A model generated the notes under the pieces. That model was not told where the DNA came from, searched no databases, and saw nothing but the letters and a program-made list of their open reading frames with translations. Below, in pieces: positions 47,341 to 58,870 of a stretch of 64,000 nucleotides of DNA (position 1 is its first letter; every line of letters begins with the position of its first letter). The DNA is from Lateolabrax maculatus (taxonomy: Eukaryota > Chordata > Actinopteri > Acropomatiformes > Lateolabracidae), in the NCBI GenBank assembly GCA_031216445.1, contig CM062197.1, positions 4,343,001 to 4,407,000 on the forward strand. The letters run 5' to 3'. A program made the position numbers and the translations under genes.

Positions 47341-50300
47341 TAAACTATGTTCTTTTCTAATTAATCCGCTATAATGCAGACAAGATAGGATGACAGGGCT
47401 TGTTCAAAGTAATTATCTTTGACATTTCATGATAAATAAACTTTTGTTTTGCTGCTCAGCCTCACCACCTGATGAGACAAACTAGTGATTTAACTTCAAT
47501 TTAGCCGTGTGTGGAAAGGGAAGACACAATCGACATGACCTTATCACTGATACTAGAGAGGTCGTGGACACACGCTGCTTTAAACAGCTTTACAATATAA
47601 GCCATTGACATCCATGCTTATTTAGTAATATTATTTGCAGTATTTGAATGTTTTTAAGCAGTATTGTCTTGCTAAACGGAGTATAATGTACAATGTCCAT
47701 GACTCTAACAAGAGACAGTAAAGGAGAGAAGGTGTACAGATTTTTTCTCAGGTTGTTAAATCAGATTATAGGGCTCTATAATCATAGTTTTGGATGATTC
47801 AACTTGAGCTTGATATTTACAGTATGGGGTGGTATTAAATATTCATCCTTTGATTAGCAAATGTAATAATGTGTCATTTCTCAACAGAGAGTCGCACTCA
47901 GTCATTTTATGATGATTAAATTATTGGTCTTAATTAAATCACTAAAAATAATAAACCACTGTGTGTCAAGTCTATGTAGATATTCAGAATTACACATGTG
48001 CCAGAGTGCTGCAGGGTGCACTGCAAAACGCCCCATCTTATAAAATCATTTGAGTCCTAGGAACTTTATTTTGTTAAAATAAGTGGAAAAAAGTAGTGCT
48101 ATACGAATGATTGATTGATAATATTACTGACATTGGTATATTCTTTTTTCCACCAAACTCCCAAAAATCACAATGAGGGATCTTTGACTTCATTTGAATG
48201 ATGAATGAAGACACAAATGAAGAAAGAGTGCAGCATTATGGCCATTCTGAGCAAAGTGTTTCATGAGCTCTTTGTTTCGTAACAAAAGTGGAACTAGAGC
48301 AAAGGAAACCCTCAAGAGAAACAAAAGTTTAAGTAAATTTACTGTACAAAGAAAATAGTGGCAAACAAAAGTTGTAGTGATGTAGTATTGACTGTTTGTC
48401 ACAGCTGCCTGCCAGGAACTATAGGGACAAAATCAGAAAACCCAACGGACTTCATCACAGCGTTTGTGCTTTGTGCTGCATGTTACCACACCAGAATTTA
48501 CACTTCCTAAACTTTAGGTTCTTAGAGCTGAAGAATCAATATTGTTTAAAATTATCATTGAATAAAATCATTAGAATATGTGTCATGTGAAAGTGGGCCC
48601 TCACACTTGATTTTAGCCTTGTTTTGGTGTCATCCCATAGTAATGAGTAGGGTTGTACCCAAGTTTGAATATGTCATTCGGGAAGGCACAAATAATGCTA
48701 TGGAAACAGATATTTCTTCTACCGAAGTGGCTCGTTATTATTCGGGGACAAAAAAGTCAGACATAGTGTTTCTTCAAATCGATTCATATCATTGTGGATG
48801 GCCTCAAGATAAAAATGCCCATTCTGTATGCAATATTAGACTTTGATTTCACATACAGTCTTTTCATTTACCCCACATTATTTAAAAGTGATCTCTATAT
48901 TTTGTAGTCAACCTTATTTAAATAGAGGAAATTGACAAACTACAGGTTCTAAGCCTCATTGTGATGTATAGGTTGCGGAAGTATCTCTTTTTTTATCGAA
49001 AAAACTAATAAAAAAAGAGAGAGATGAAAAGCACAGTATGAGGATGTGGAAATATATTTCATAAATAACTATATGCTAATACTAAATCAGTTGTGTTGCC
49101 AATGAATATTTGGTTAGGAAATACAACATTTGCCTGAATTAATGTAACTTTCGATAAAATCACACCCACTTCCGGTCTGCTGAATACAGACACAGATAAT
49201 AACGTCTCTGTAAACTTCTAATAATGAATTCAGCCTTTGTGCTCTCATCGACTCAGTTGGTAGATTTTGATGGCACTGTTCCAGACCTCTGGCCTTGTTG
49301 TAAACTCCAATCAAAGTAGCCTCTTCTGCTGGCCGGTGTTTATCCACATATTGTATACTGAATACCACAGCTCTCTTGATTTGCATATAAAACGCTGACG
49401 CCCCAGAGCAAGTTCTAAAACCTCTGTGACTCTCAGTTACAGCTGGCTGAATAAACCAACAGCAAGTTTAGTGAGCAGGCATTAGACGACTAAATAAATG
49501 TTTTTGAGAATGCGTGTTTGTAGACCAGCAACACGCCCGCTGACATTTTCCACTCCATCATTACCATCGTCTCCTGAGCTTGCCAAATGTCATTTTTCAT
49601 TGTCACTTTTTACCCATCTGTCCTGAAGTATGTCAAACAACTGCTCAACAGTAGTACAGTCTTATAGACTTACATTTCTCTTTGTTACTGTATATCCATT
49701 TTCCTTCATATGCACAGATGCTACTGCCACGTGCTCTTTTGCATGTTTAAACCTGAATAATGCTGCATTATTTGGATGTAACCCATTGTTCACACTGTAT
49801 TTCTAAGTGTTGCTGCCAGCTTTAAGAGTCCCAGAAGCAACACGTGTCTCTAATGCTGCTTTTCTGTATGGTTGAGATACCTGCACTGAGCCATGCCATG
49901 AGCAACTGCAATCAGAGCTGTGATGCATGCACGGCATGAGTGGTTTTCCCAACAACAGGCTGGATGGACTGAAGATTTACTAACACACAGAAAGCATTTT
50001 TTGCCTCTAGCTCTAACCAGTTCACTATGTTTGCTTATTCTTTTAACCATTGCTTTCTTTTTAAAACTGATCCACTGACAAAATAGCACCAAATAATGTT
50101 GTATAGACCATATTAGTATTTGAGTGCTTGGTGACAAAGATCACGTCATTTTCTGTAGCTGGTACACCGAAAAGCTTTTCTGTGGTTTGCCAGAGAAAAG
50201 CTTTTTATTTGTTACTGCAGCATGTGCAGTTAGAATTAGCAGTATCCAAAGTACAGCTGTAGGAGAGCGGATCAGAAAAAGGGAGAGGCTGCACTGCGTT

Positions 50301-50889
50301 TGATGGAAAGTACTGTAAGAACAAGAACGTGCAAGTGGAGCAAAACTTTGAACCACAGAAACTATATTACACAGCAGCTACAAAAGAGAGCAGACTTGGA
50401 ATGAAGAAAAGTCCTGTTGACTCAGGCCAGCCTCAAAATCCCCTCCTCTCCTGACTCGATGTACGCTTCACCACTGCTACTCTATAGCTGTGTCACAAAT
50501 TGTAGGCAACTTCCTTTTTAAAGCGTAATCCACACTGGCGTGGAGTGTCCTTGAAAACAATTTTCGTCCATTGCATTTCTAATATTAGTCAAATTGGGGA
50601 AGTCAGTCTGTCAGCTGTAAGCTTCAGTGCTTTAGGAGAGCTGAAATGCTGCTGATATCTCCACTCTTGGGTGTGACTTTGAGGTAACATAAACAGTGCA
50701 AGTGTTAACATTATTCAGACTTTTTAAATAGCCAAATAACCTGCACATTTTTGGGGTGACATCTCTGCAGTTGAGTGTATTCAGTTATCATAGAAGGAAA
50801 TGCCTTATATGCTACTGTTAAAATACAAATTACATGAGTTTATTCTATAGTTCAGTAATTTGGAGTTCGACTTGCATGTAAATATGCTA
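47341..50889. other. Noncoding DNA, no feature seen
   Basis: About 3.5 kb of A+T-rich single-copy sequence. Open frames reach 95 codons but lack domains or splice pairing. Confidence 0.5.
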
Positions 50890-51045
50890 TTTGAGACAGG
50901 GGTACCTTTGTCGTCATGGTAACAATTATAACCATGTGGTTAGGAGACAAGTCTGTCCATGGTTAAGAGAAACCCACATTAACTGTGGACTGGACAGTTA
51001 ATGTGGACTGGACAAACAGTCTTTATCACAGATTTTCTCTCCCAA
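50890..51045 (+). mobile_element. Interspersed repeat, family A fragment with hairpin
   Basis: GTCGTCATGGTAACAATTAT, AACCATGTGGTTAGGAG and CCATGGTTAAGAGAAACCCA parallel the 23.4 kb copy. Inside it, 50974-50986 and 50994-51006 form a perfect 13-bp inverted repeat with a GGACTGG loop. TGTGGACTGGAC is duplicated 18 bp apart (50985 and 51003). Confidence 0.55.
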
Positions 51046-51129
51046 CTCGCAGCTCGGTCAGGCCTCTTGGTGTCACTTTTTAAGGCACTGTTTACTCCTT
51101 TAGTGTAATTTTTCAATGTGCAGGGCTCT

Positions 51130-51500
51130 GCGGTCACGTTAGCAATAATAAATATGCAGCATCTGCTTAGACTTTTTAAAAATAATAAATATGCAACGTC
51201 CGGTTTCACTTTCAAAATAAAGCTTGCTGAGAAACATTTCGACGGACAGTAAAGGACGTTGTGAAACAGTCACAGTTTGGTTAAGTGAAGGCAACAAAAG
51301 TACTTGGTAAGGTTTAGGAAACGATCATGGTTTGGGTTTTAAAAAGTACGTAACGTGCGTATGTTACTTACATAACTTCCGTTACCTACGTAAGTTTAAT
51401 GTTGACTATTGGATTCACACGGAAACCAAACAACGGTCTCCTGGGTGAAAGTCCCGCATTTGACCCAACCACCCCAACGTAAAATTGTGCCATTTTTTCT
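51130..51500 (+). mobile_element. Interspersed repeat, family A, longest copy
   Basis: GTAAAGGACGTTGTGAAAC, GTCACAGTTTGGTTAAG, GGTTTAGGAAACGATCATGG, TTTGGGTTTTAAAAAGTACG, TAACGTGCGTATGTTACTTA, ACGGTCTCCTGGGTGAAAGT and CCAACCACCCCAAC follow one another as in a percomorph repeat I recall well. The 5' part contains a direct repeat of ATAATAAATATGCA (51145-51158 and 51182-51195). CpG sites are still frequent, which suggests a relatively recent insertion. Confidence 0.7.
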
Positions 51501-52122
51501 GGGAGGAAAGTCACTAGACGTCTGAACACATTTATGATTTAAGTTAAGTTGCCAACTGTGATACTACAGTTCAAGCTCCATTTGTAATAAAGACAAGTGA
51601 TTAGAGCCAGAAACATAAGTGTCAGTTAAGGTAAATGATCTTGGTGACATTCACTGTCTGACTGAAAAATTGACAAATTCACTCAAAACTATTTTATTTG
51701 AATATCTGACAGTGAAAGCAATCATTTGAATTGTCGTCATTTTTAAAAGATTAAAAATGTCACATCCGACTTTGCTGTAGAGATGTTGCATTTTTCTCAA
51801 CTTCTGTGAGCACAATTATTGTTGGCATAATTGATAGAAAAATGACCAAAGCTGCACCCACAGTTATAATGAACCGGATTTATCCTCTCAACATGTCCCT
51901 GTCATTGTTTTATTCATTAAGCTCACAACATATTCAGGAGTGGAAGACACATTGGTGGTTAAAGGAGACACTAATGAATCTTGATATGGTAGAGGACAGA
52001 AGGATGCTGCAGTGCCCTCTAGCTCCCTCCCATATTCTTTAATTCTCTGTCTCCTTCGCTGCCCCATTCGACCCCGGTAAAGGCTTTCGGCTTGTGTTTA
52101 TCTGGCAAGGGATATAGAAGCA
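51501..52122. other. Noncoding DNA, no feature seen
   Basis: A+T-rich up to about 51990, then C/T-rich. No exon or RNA gene is recognised. Confidence 0.5.
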
Positions 52123-52140
52123 CCCCCCCCCCCCCCCCCC
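52123..52140 (+). repeat. Homopolymer C18
   Basis: An uninterrupted run of cytosines. Such runs are prone to length error in sequencing and to i-motif or G-quadruplex formation. Confidence 0.9.
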
Positions 52141-52276
52141 ACGTTCTCCCTCTCTGTCTTTCTTCCCTGAAAGATATTTCCAAATGAGTGAACCCAGACC
52201 ACAGCTGCCTCTCTGACGCATTAATCACTTGGCTGCCGCCCCCTCCACTCCTAAATGCGCATACACACTGCGCTGT

Positions 52277-52279
<3 letters not shown>

Positions 52280-52320
<41 letters not shown>

Positions 52321-52330
52321 GACACACACA
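52280..52330 (+). repeat. (CA)n microsatellite with CAGA interruption
   Basis: A pure CA run to about 52316, then GACAGACACACACAG. Confidence 0.95.
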
Positions 52331-52448
52331 GTTTCACTCATGGATAACCTGGTTTGACTCACACACATAAAGGCATGTACCGCCACCGTGTAATATAAAC
52401 ACATGTCAACGCACACGACTTGAGCAGGTAGATAGAAAACACAGCAGG

Positions 52449-52450
<2 letters not shown>

Positions 52451-52499
<49 letters not shown>
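52451..52499 (+). repeat. (AC)24 microsatellite
   Basis: A pure AC run. Minus-strand Cys-Val frames across this and the preceding tract are artefacts. Confidence 0.97.
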
Positions 52500-52501
<2 letters not shown>

Positions 52502-53014
52502 GCATCCGCCCACCACTCAAGTGATCTTGACTCTTTATACTACACCAGCTCCCTCTCTCCATCCAGCCATGGCTCCCACATGACCCTCCATTTTCCTCAT
52601 CATTAGCGGCACCAACCAGCAGCCGCATTCCATCCATCCCTCCCACCCTTCCTGCCTCCCTCGCCGCTTCTGTGTTTACTTCTCGATTTCTTTATTTGAA
52701 TCCAGCCCAATACCTCCCCTCTGTCTCTTCTGAGCAAAGAGGGGCATGCAAGGTGGGAGGAAAGTGAGGTAGAGAGGGGAAGAGAAGAGAGGATAGCCGG
52801 CTTTAGATGTTAATTTGTAGGAAATCATATGTAAATTGATGCACCTGGTTCACGTAAGCCCTGTAGGAGATGAGTGGAGGATGTTACACATCCTGACAGT
52901 GAAACCTATCTTGATGAGGACAAGTCATCAGTGGGGTTACATTGATAGGGGTTATGGCAATATGATTATTTAATAATTTTGTGTTATTAACTTTTAGAAA
53001 CACACAGCTGCGCT
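52500..53014. other. Noncoding DNA with pyrimidine- and purine-rich patches
   Basis: 52545-52670 is C/T-rich (CATCC, CCTCC), and 52735-52800 is G/A-rich (GGGAGG, AGAGG). No gene is recognised. Confidence 0.5.
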
Positions 53015-53015
53015 A

Positions 53016-53047
<32 letters not shown>

Positions 53048-53069
53048 TTATATATATACTATATATACT
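53015..53069 (+). repeat. (TG)n-(TA)n compound microsatellite
   Basis: About 12 TG units pass into TATATA runs with short interruptions. Confidence 0.93.
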
Positions 53070-53669
53070 TTGTTTTTCTGGCCTGCAAACATGGCTTTCA
53101 AAAACCTTGTTCCACAACAATGGTGCAGCACATCTGAGTTCAAATTAAAATCTGGTTTTATCACTTTCAGCAAGTTTAACTGCTATAAGATTAATAATCC
53201 TACTGTAGTGAGTGACAATGCCAATGAAAATGTAACAATGCAAATATGTTACATGTTGTTACAAATATGAATTGTGTAAACATGTCCACTCTATCAGGAG
53301 ACTTCATTGCGACGCTTTCTGAGCTGTGGTTGTGCCCTGTGTTTTCAAACAGCATGCACTCTTGATGTTAAGTGGCTTTTCGGTGAGCCAGAGAGCATGT
53401 AAATGAATCCGAAAATGCAGCCGGGGCAGCATCAGCTTAGATTTCATGGAGAATATAACACACTAAATAACATCAGTTTATTGTAGCTGCAAAAGAGATC
53501 ACCGATCATCATCACCTATACCAGCATTTTAATTCAGTTGGAATTAGTGATGAACCTCTAGAGTACTATTTTTGTTTCTGTTTTTTATGGGAAAGAAATT
53601 CAATTTGTTTTTATTGGCAATTAAACAAAGTCTTTAAAATCAACCCAGAACATTCACTACTTCACCACA
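53070..53669. other. Noncoding DNA, no feature seen
   Basis: Single-copy A+T-rich sequence. Confidence 0.5.
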
Positions 53670-53960
53670 GGGTCTGATGGTCACTCAGTTCATCCGGTAT
53701 TTTAGATCAAGATATCTGACTATCTGTCTGTCATGAGATTTGGTGAGGATATTCATGAGGGTGACTACTTGTGGTTTTTGGGACACTGACCTTTTGTCTT
53801 GTTATACCGTCGGGCCAAAACTTCCCCCTGATTGACACAGGTCCTTGACAAGCTATCTTGGAAACTACTGGTCAGATTTCTGTGAACTTTTCTGTGAATA
53901 TTCATGGATCCCAGTGGATGAATCTCAATGTATTTGGGGATCACTGACCATTCATCTAGT
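53670..53960 (+). mobile_element. Interspersed repeat, family B, diverged copy
   Basis: Two related modules follow one another: TCATGAGATTTGGTGAGGAT then ATTCATGAGGGTGACTACTT, and TTTCTGTGAACTTTTCTGTG then ATATTCATGGATCCCAGTGG, GATGAATCTCAATGTATTTG, GGGATCACTGACC and TTCATCTAGTG. Both resemble the fish repeat with ATGAAATTTGGT...ATTCATG...GATGAA...TTTGGTGATCCC...TTCATCTAG. A clearer copy is at 55365-55570. Confidence 0.55.
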
Positions 53961-54057
53961 GAATCTATAACAATACAATTTCTACTTTTAAAATCTAATT
54001 GGCAGTTTGTTATGAAATTTATGGAGCACATTCATGTTGCCAAGGATGTTGAAGCTT

Positions 54058-54190
54058 AACCTGGTTCCAGACCTCTGAATCACCTCCCACATCTCCAATG
54101 TGCTCCACGATTCAAGTGAGTCTGGTGTTTTCCTCAGTGACGGCCATTTCCCATGATTTCGGAGATACGATCCACCAATCAGAGCTTCTT
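54058..54190 (+). mobile_element. Interspersed repeat, family C copy
   Basis: It starts CCTGGTTCCAGACCTCTGAA and continues ATCACCTCCCACATCTCC, CCATTTCCCATGATTTCGG, GATACGATCCACCAATCAGA and GCTTCTTAGGTGA. It is homologous to 27943-28075, but the CRE palindrome of that copy has no counterpart at the equivalent place here (GTGAGATTAAGA). Confidence 0.65.
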
Positions 54191-54400
54191 AGGTGAGATT
54201 AAGAACAAGAACAAGGACATCTTCTTGTGCCAGATCAGGGATCTGCTCCAAAAACGTGTGGGTTCTTCCTTGGTCCATGCTACACCCTTCCACAAAGTTT
54301 CATGAAGATCAGGCCTGTAGTTTTTCCGTAATCCTGCTGACAGACAAACAGACAAACAAAACCAAAAACAAAACCTCCTTGGCAGAAATTGGATATCTGA
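54191..54400 (+). mobile_element. Non-LTR-like 3' tail fragment
   Basis: CTTGGTCCATGCTACACCC, TTCCACAAAGTTTCATGAAG, ATCAGGCCTGTAGTTTTTCC, GTAATCCTGCTGACAGAC, an ACAAACA-type repeat and AACCTCCTTGGCAGAAATT match the 3' end of a very common fish element, which I believe is a non-LTR retrotransposon tail. The ORF part is absent. Confidence 0.6.
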
Positions 54401-55364
54401 ATGAATGAATGGAATAGAGCATTTCAGTGTGATTGCTAGACAGATCCTTAGGGTCTTTCATCTAGTGTCACCCGCAGGATAAACGTCACATTTTTAGACC
54501 CCTAATTTGCTGTTGTTTGCATCCAAGAGTTTCTGTTGTAGTGAACATTGCAGCTATGGGACGTGGAACTTATGGAATCTGTGTTGAATTGTTCTGAACA
54601 TCCATTTAGTTCCAACAGTGCTGTAACATCAGTTTTGAAACAGCTGTTGCATATTCATCAATAATTACTCCATAATTGCCTAATTTTCCCAAAGACTCTC
54701 ATTTACATTATGGCAACACTGGACTAAACTGATGTACATATTTTGACTCCAGGCATTTCAGCTTTGCTTATCTAATGAGATTATTCCCATGAAGCAGCAA
54801 TGCTTGCAATAAATATTTGTACAACCTGCAGTATCTGCTTTTAAATAGCTGCGAATGTTGGTGGACAAAATTGGCTAGAGAAAACAAAAAACAAACATAC
54901 AGCATAGAATGGCTGGACATAGGTTAACAGAATGCAAATTAATATAAAATAAATAATTGGAGTGCTTTCTGTTTTTATTATTATTAAACACAAACCACAA
55001 TATAGCAGCACACTTAGATATTTTTTAATTTACTGCCATTGTTGAAACTTGCTTTGTGCTCATTAAGCTCAGCAGTGAGATAAAGGCGTTTTGCAAAGCA
55101 TACAGCAGCAGTGGTAGCTCAAAAGCCACTTACATGCTCACTGCAAGCATGTAACACCCTATAAACCTCCTCACACCCCGTTCTTACATAATGTGTCACA
55201 AATCCACTGTTCCACCAAGCATCAGTGAGAGAAAGTGCGAGTGTGTGTGTGCGGCGGGGATGCGGTTATTGGAATATAGCTGTGGGAACTATTTAGTTTA
55301 ATTGCTGATGCTTTAATGTTTAATGTTAGTTACAGTAATGCAAGGTTATTTTATTTATAGCCAC
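54401..55364. other. Noncoding DNA, no feature seen
   Basis: A+T-rich, with a short GTGTGTGTG patch near 55240. No gene is recognised. Confidence 0.5.
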
Positions 55365-55570
55365 GCTTATCGCAGGGCTATGAAGGTGGTTAGTCGGTCC
55401 ACCACTTTGGTCCAGATTGTAATATCTCAACAACTATTAGAAGGCCTGCCATGAAATCTTGTACAAACATTTATGTTAATGCCTTTGTTGATCCCCTAAC
55501 TTTTCATCTAGTGCCATAATCTGGTCAAATTTCCATTTTGTTCAATACCTTGGTTTGTTCTTTGTAGTTT
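55365..55570 (+). mobile_element. Interspersed repeat, family B copy
   Basis: TTAGTCGGTCCACCACTTTG, GTCCAGATTGTAATATCTCA, ACAACTATTAGAAGGCCTGC, CATGAAATCTTGTACAAAC, GATCCCCTAACTTTTCATCT, AGTGCCATAATCTGGTC and CAATACCTTGGTTTG follow the order of an abundant teleost repeat I recall. No coding capacity. Confidence 0.7.
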
Positions 55571-57347
55571 GTGCTCAGAAAATGTGTGAAATTGTCACAT
55601 TTTTGGAGGATATTAAATCTTTCATTATTTGTGGTGGAAATTAATTTAAGAGTTTTTTTTTATATAACTACCATAACAGTGACCCATCAAGGTCTCTAGG
55701 CTCTGCGTGTTTCTTTGACACTTTAAAGCAAGCCAATTTATTAGCAATTCAGTCAGATACATTATCTTACATTTGAATGAATCTCAAAGGGGGTTTCCGC
55801 TATCACCAGCTTTAGCTTTGGTCTATTATGGATTACATGGTTGAATAATGCAATGTCAGACTGGAGAGGGAGATATTGGCACTGAAAAATAATCTTCATC
55901 ACAACTCTACGGCTTTAAATGACTTGTTGAAGGTGCTTGACATGTATTCATAGTAAAAGCTATTTTCATAGTAATAGAATCAGAGAAAAAGTAATTTGTT
56001 ATTTGGCTCTCTGGGTCCTTTATGTCAGAGGGTGAGTTACAGCAGCATACGGTCGCTACCATGACAAAAGATGTGCTCATACGTGCACATAATAAATATA
56101 TTATATTCACAAGTTAAAAATGAGTTCATATTAATAAAAAGGTCTTTCTAAAGACATTTTTTTTCTTACTATAGGAAAATACTGTTGTGTTATTATGGTG
56201 TATTGGTATATCTCTAACTGAGGGAACATGTTTAACTGTGCACTGAAAATGTATTCAAAAAATAACATAATGCAACAAACCCTTTCAATCTTGCACACAT
56301 TCAAGGCCATGCCAATGTGAAAATATTCGATCACCTCTGTAATGGCCCCGTTGCTGTTAGAATTAATTTACTCCACTCAGGATTATGAATTTGAAAAACT
56401 GCAGCTGTTTATTTTCAGTTAATGACAAAATGCTAAACAGTCATCGTATGATGCATTGTAATGTGCCACCCACCAGGGCTCTATAAAACCATTCACTGCT
56501 CAGTGACACTCATAAACACATTAAAAGGTACACAAAACATCAATAATAGAACAATACAAATCTGTGAGCACCTCTGTAGTTACTCAAGAAAAAATATAAA
56601 TCTTTAACAGGAAAAAGCTGTTTAAGTACAAGCTTGTGAAGGAAAACAGATAAAATGCTGCGTTGATTCCCTCAGTTGTGAATATAATGTGCACCTCTGG
56701 CACACACAAAGGTTCTAGAGGCTGCAATGTCTTCTCTTTAGACTCTGACAGGATGTTTTCTTTAATTTTTATAGCGAAATATAAAACTAGACGGTTCTTT
56801 TAAAATTGACATACCAATTGATTTTGTTAATCTCATTGTGGATATTACCCGCTGGGTCGCTTTTATACAGCATGCTATATTGCTGCTGTATATGTTAACA
56901 AGAGGCACCGAAGGCAAAAGTCGACTAAAGACTTATTGTAGAGTCTGATCACTAAACTGACCAATGGGATCATCTCCCACAAACTCTGTATGCCATATCT
57001 TTGAGCCTCCGTCCGAACAGTCGTCGTCTACACACAGATTAACTGAACTGCCTCCTTCAAATCCTCACCAAGAGGGATTCCACTGTTTGAAGTGGTCAGG
57101 CCATACAAGGATCTTGACCTTTTCTTGGCTGCCTCTAGCTGTCAGTCGGCTGCACTAACACAGCATTCACACAGGGAGCGGCTTGGTTCAAGGGTTGTTC
57201 TGTTCTCAAAGATTGTGGTTGAAATGTGGCTCCAAATGGAACTCTTATGCATCAAAAACATTATGAAAAGCAAAGTCTATACACTCAACATACTGTAGGT
57301 TTCCACTTTGGTATTGCCTTTTGCAATCTAACATGATTTGAATACAT
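55571..57347. other. Noncoding DNA, no feature seen
   Basis: A+T-rich. Open frames of 60-70 codons have no domains. Confidence 0.5.
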
Positions 57348-57480
57348 TAAAGGATAATTATGGTTTATTAACTTGGGTCCTATGTTTTTAAGCCTGGCCA
57401 CCAGTTCTGTCAATTGTAACAGCAGAAGAACACGCACACACATCGCTAAAAAGAAGTCAGACAAGGCAGAAAACACAAGC
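57348..57480 (+). mobile_element. Fragment of a teleost interspersed repeat
   Basis: AAAGGATAATTATGGTTTAT, TAACTTGGGTCCTATG and TTTTTAAGCCTGGCCACCAG resemble a fish repeat I recall (GGTTTATTACAACTTGGGTC). The boundaries are unclear. Confidence 0.4.
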
Positions 57481-58784
57481 AGTCAGATGATCAGATGTAA
57501 ATGAGCCAACAGATTAGTGTCATTATCTAAAACCACTTTATTTGGCTGTAAACTCAAAAGTGAACATGCCGAACATTTCGCTAAAAATGCTTCATTGCAC
57601 ATGAAAACTATGTGTGTGCACACAACAGGAGTTCCTGGAGCTCAGTCTGTGATCTGAGATGGATGTTTCCAACGGACACTTTGGGTAATAATTTTGCTGT
57701 TTGTCTTAAATTTTCCTTCCAAATCAGTTTGGACTAACTAGGGGTTTGTTTACAACCTGTCTGATCATCCGACGTTCTTCTTGGGTCTCGGTCAGGGAGA
57801 CATACTGGGCCACATTACCACTTCTTGTTTCTCATGTCCTCCCTCGTGTCTCTTCCCTCAAGTCCTTTCACTCAAAGAAAAGAAGTGTTGACATGTAGTT
57901 AACTTTTTTTGAGGTTCCATCACCATCAGCTCTCTTGAACGATTGGTATTTGTGACATTTCTCTCGTGGTAACGTGGGGCTCACAAAGGTTTATAGATGG
58001 TGCTTTATATAAGAATTTGTGATAACAGAAAAATTCTTTATGTTCTCTAAGAATTTTCACTTGAAATAACTGCGTTTAAATGACAGGAGAGAAAAAAGCT
58101 GTTCATCTCGATAAGATTTCAATCACAGCTGTGTTCCCCCGTCTTTCATATCTAACATATTTAATCCTAATGCACAGCCTAAATCTAATTCATTCCCACA
58201 GCACATGCATCACAGGCAGCCTACAGTAACTGAACTGTTGATGCATGTGTCTATCCATATGGACTTGCCAATATCACAAGACTTACTAAATGTCTCGATC
58301 CATTTTAACCACCTGTTCACATGAAATTGATAAAAATAGTCAGATGGTTCATGGCTCTGATTCGTTCTTCGTTGCTCCGAGGATTTTTCTAAACCTTCCC
58401 TGGATTAGAGTCCTTGCTAAGAGTTTTAATGGTACATGAATACAACATTTTCTTTGCGGTGGATGGGGTTCAGAGCAAGACTATTTCTATGGTCAGAAAT
58501 GAACTTTAAAGCTCACCTATTTTCAAAATGTTTGCGAATTTGGTTCCAGGAATTTCATTGTGTTTCTTTCTCTGTTTCTGCACATTTTTGGCCATCTTTT
58601 CTATCGGTTATGATAACTGTACTCACAAGAGTAATCGCTGCGATTCTGGGAACACTGCAACATCAGTACTCAGTTCTCCTAAAAAAAACATTTATATACA
58701 ACTAATTTGCAACAGCTATACTTTTTAGAAGAAATGTAATGGTATCCGCAAAATGTTCACTGTCACTATTTTATTTCATGGTTA
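57481..58784. other. Noncoding DNA, no feature seen
   Basis: No repeat or exon recognised. The 89-codon frame at 58436-58705 is featureless. Confidence 0.5.
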
Positions 58785-58870
58785 TGTTTAAGCAGCTCAA
58801 AGCACTTGGTTGAGGATAGGGAAAGAACACCGTTTTGGTTAAAAATGTAAAAACACAGACCTAAAGCACA
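58785..58870 (+). mobile_element. Interspersed repeat, family A, short diverged fragment
   Basis: ACTTGGTTGAGGATAGGGAA, AGAACACCGTTTTGGTTAAA and AATGTAAAAACAC align by eye with the central part of the 51.3 kb copy. The ends are not clear. Confidence 0.4.

Noticed and set aside
52276..52646. Minus-strand frames rich in Cys-Val
   Set aside because: Artefact of the CA microsatellites.
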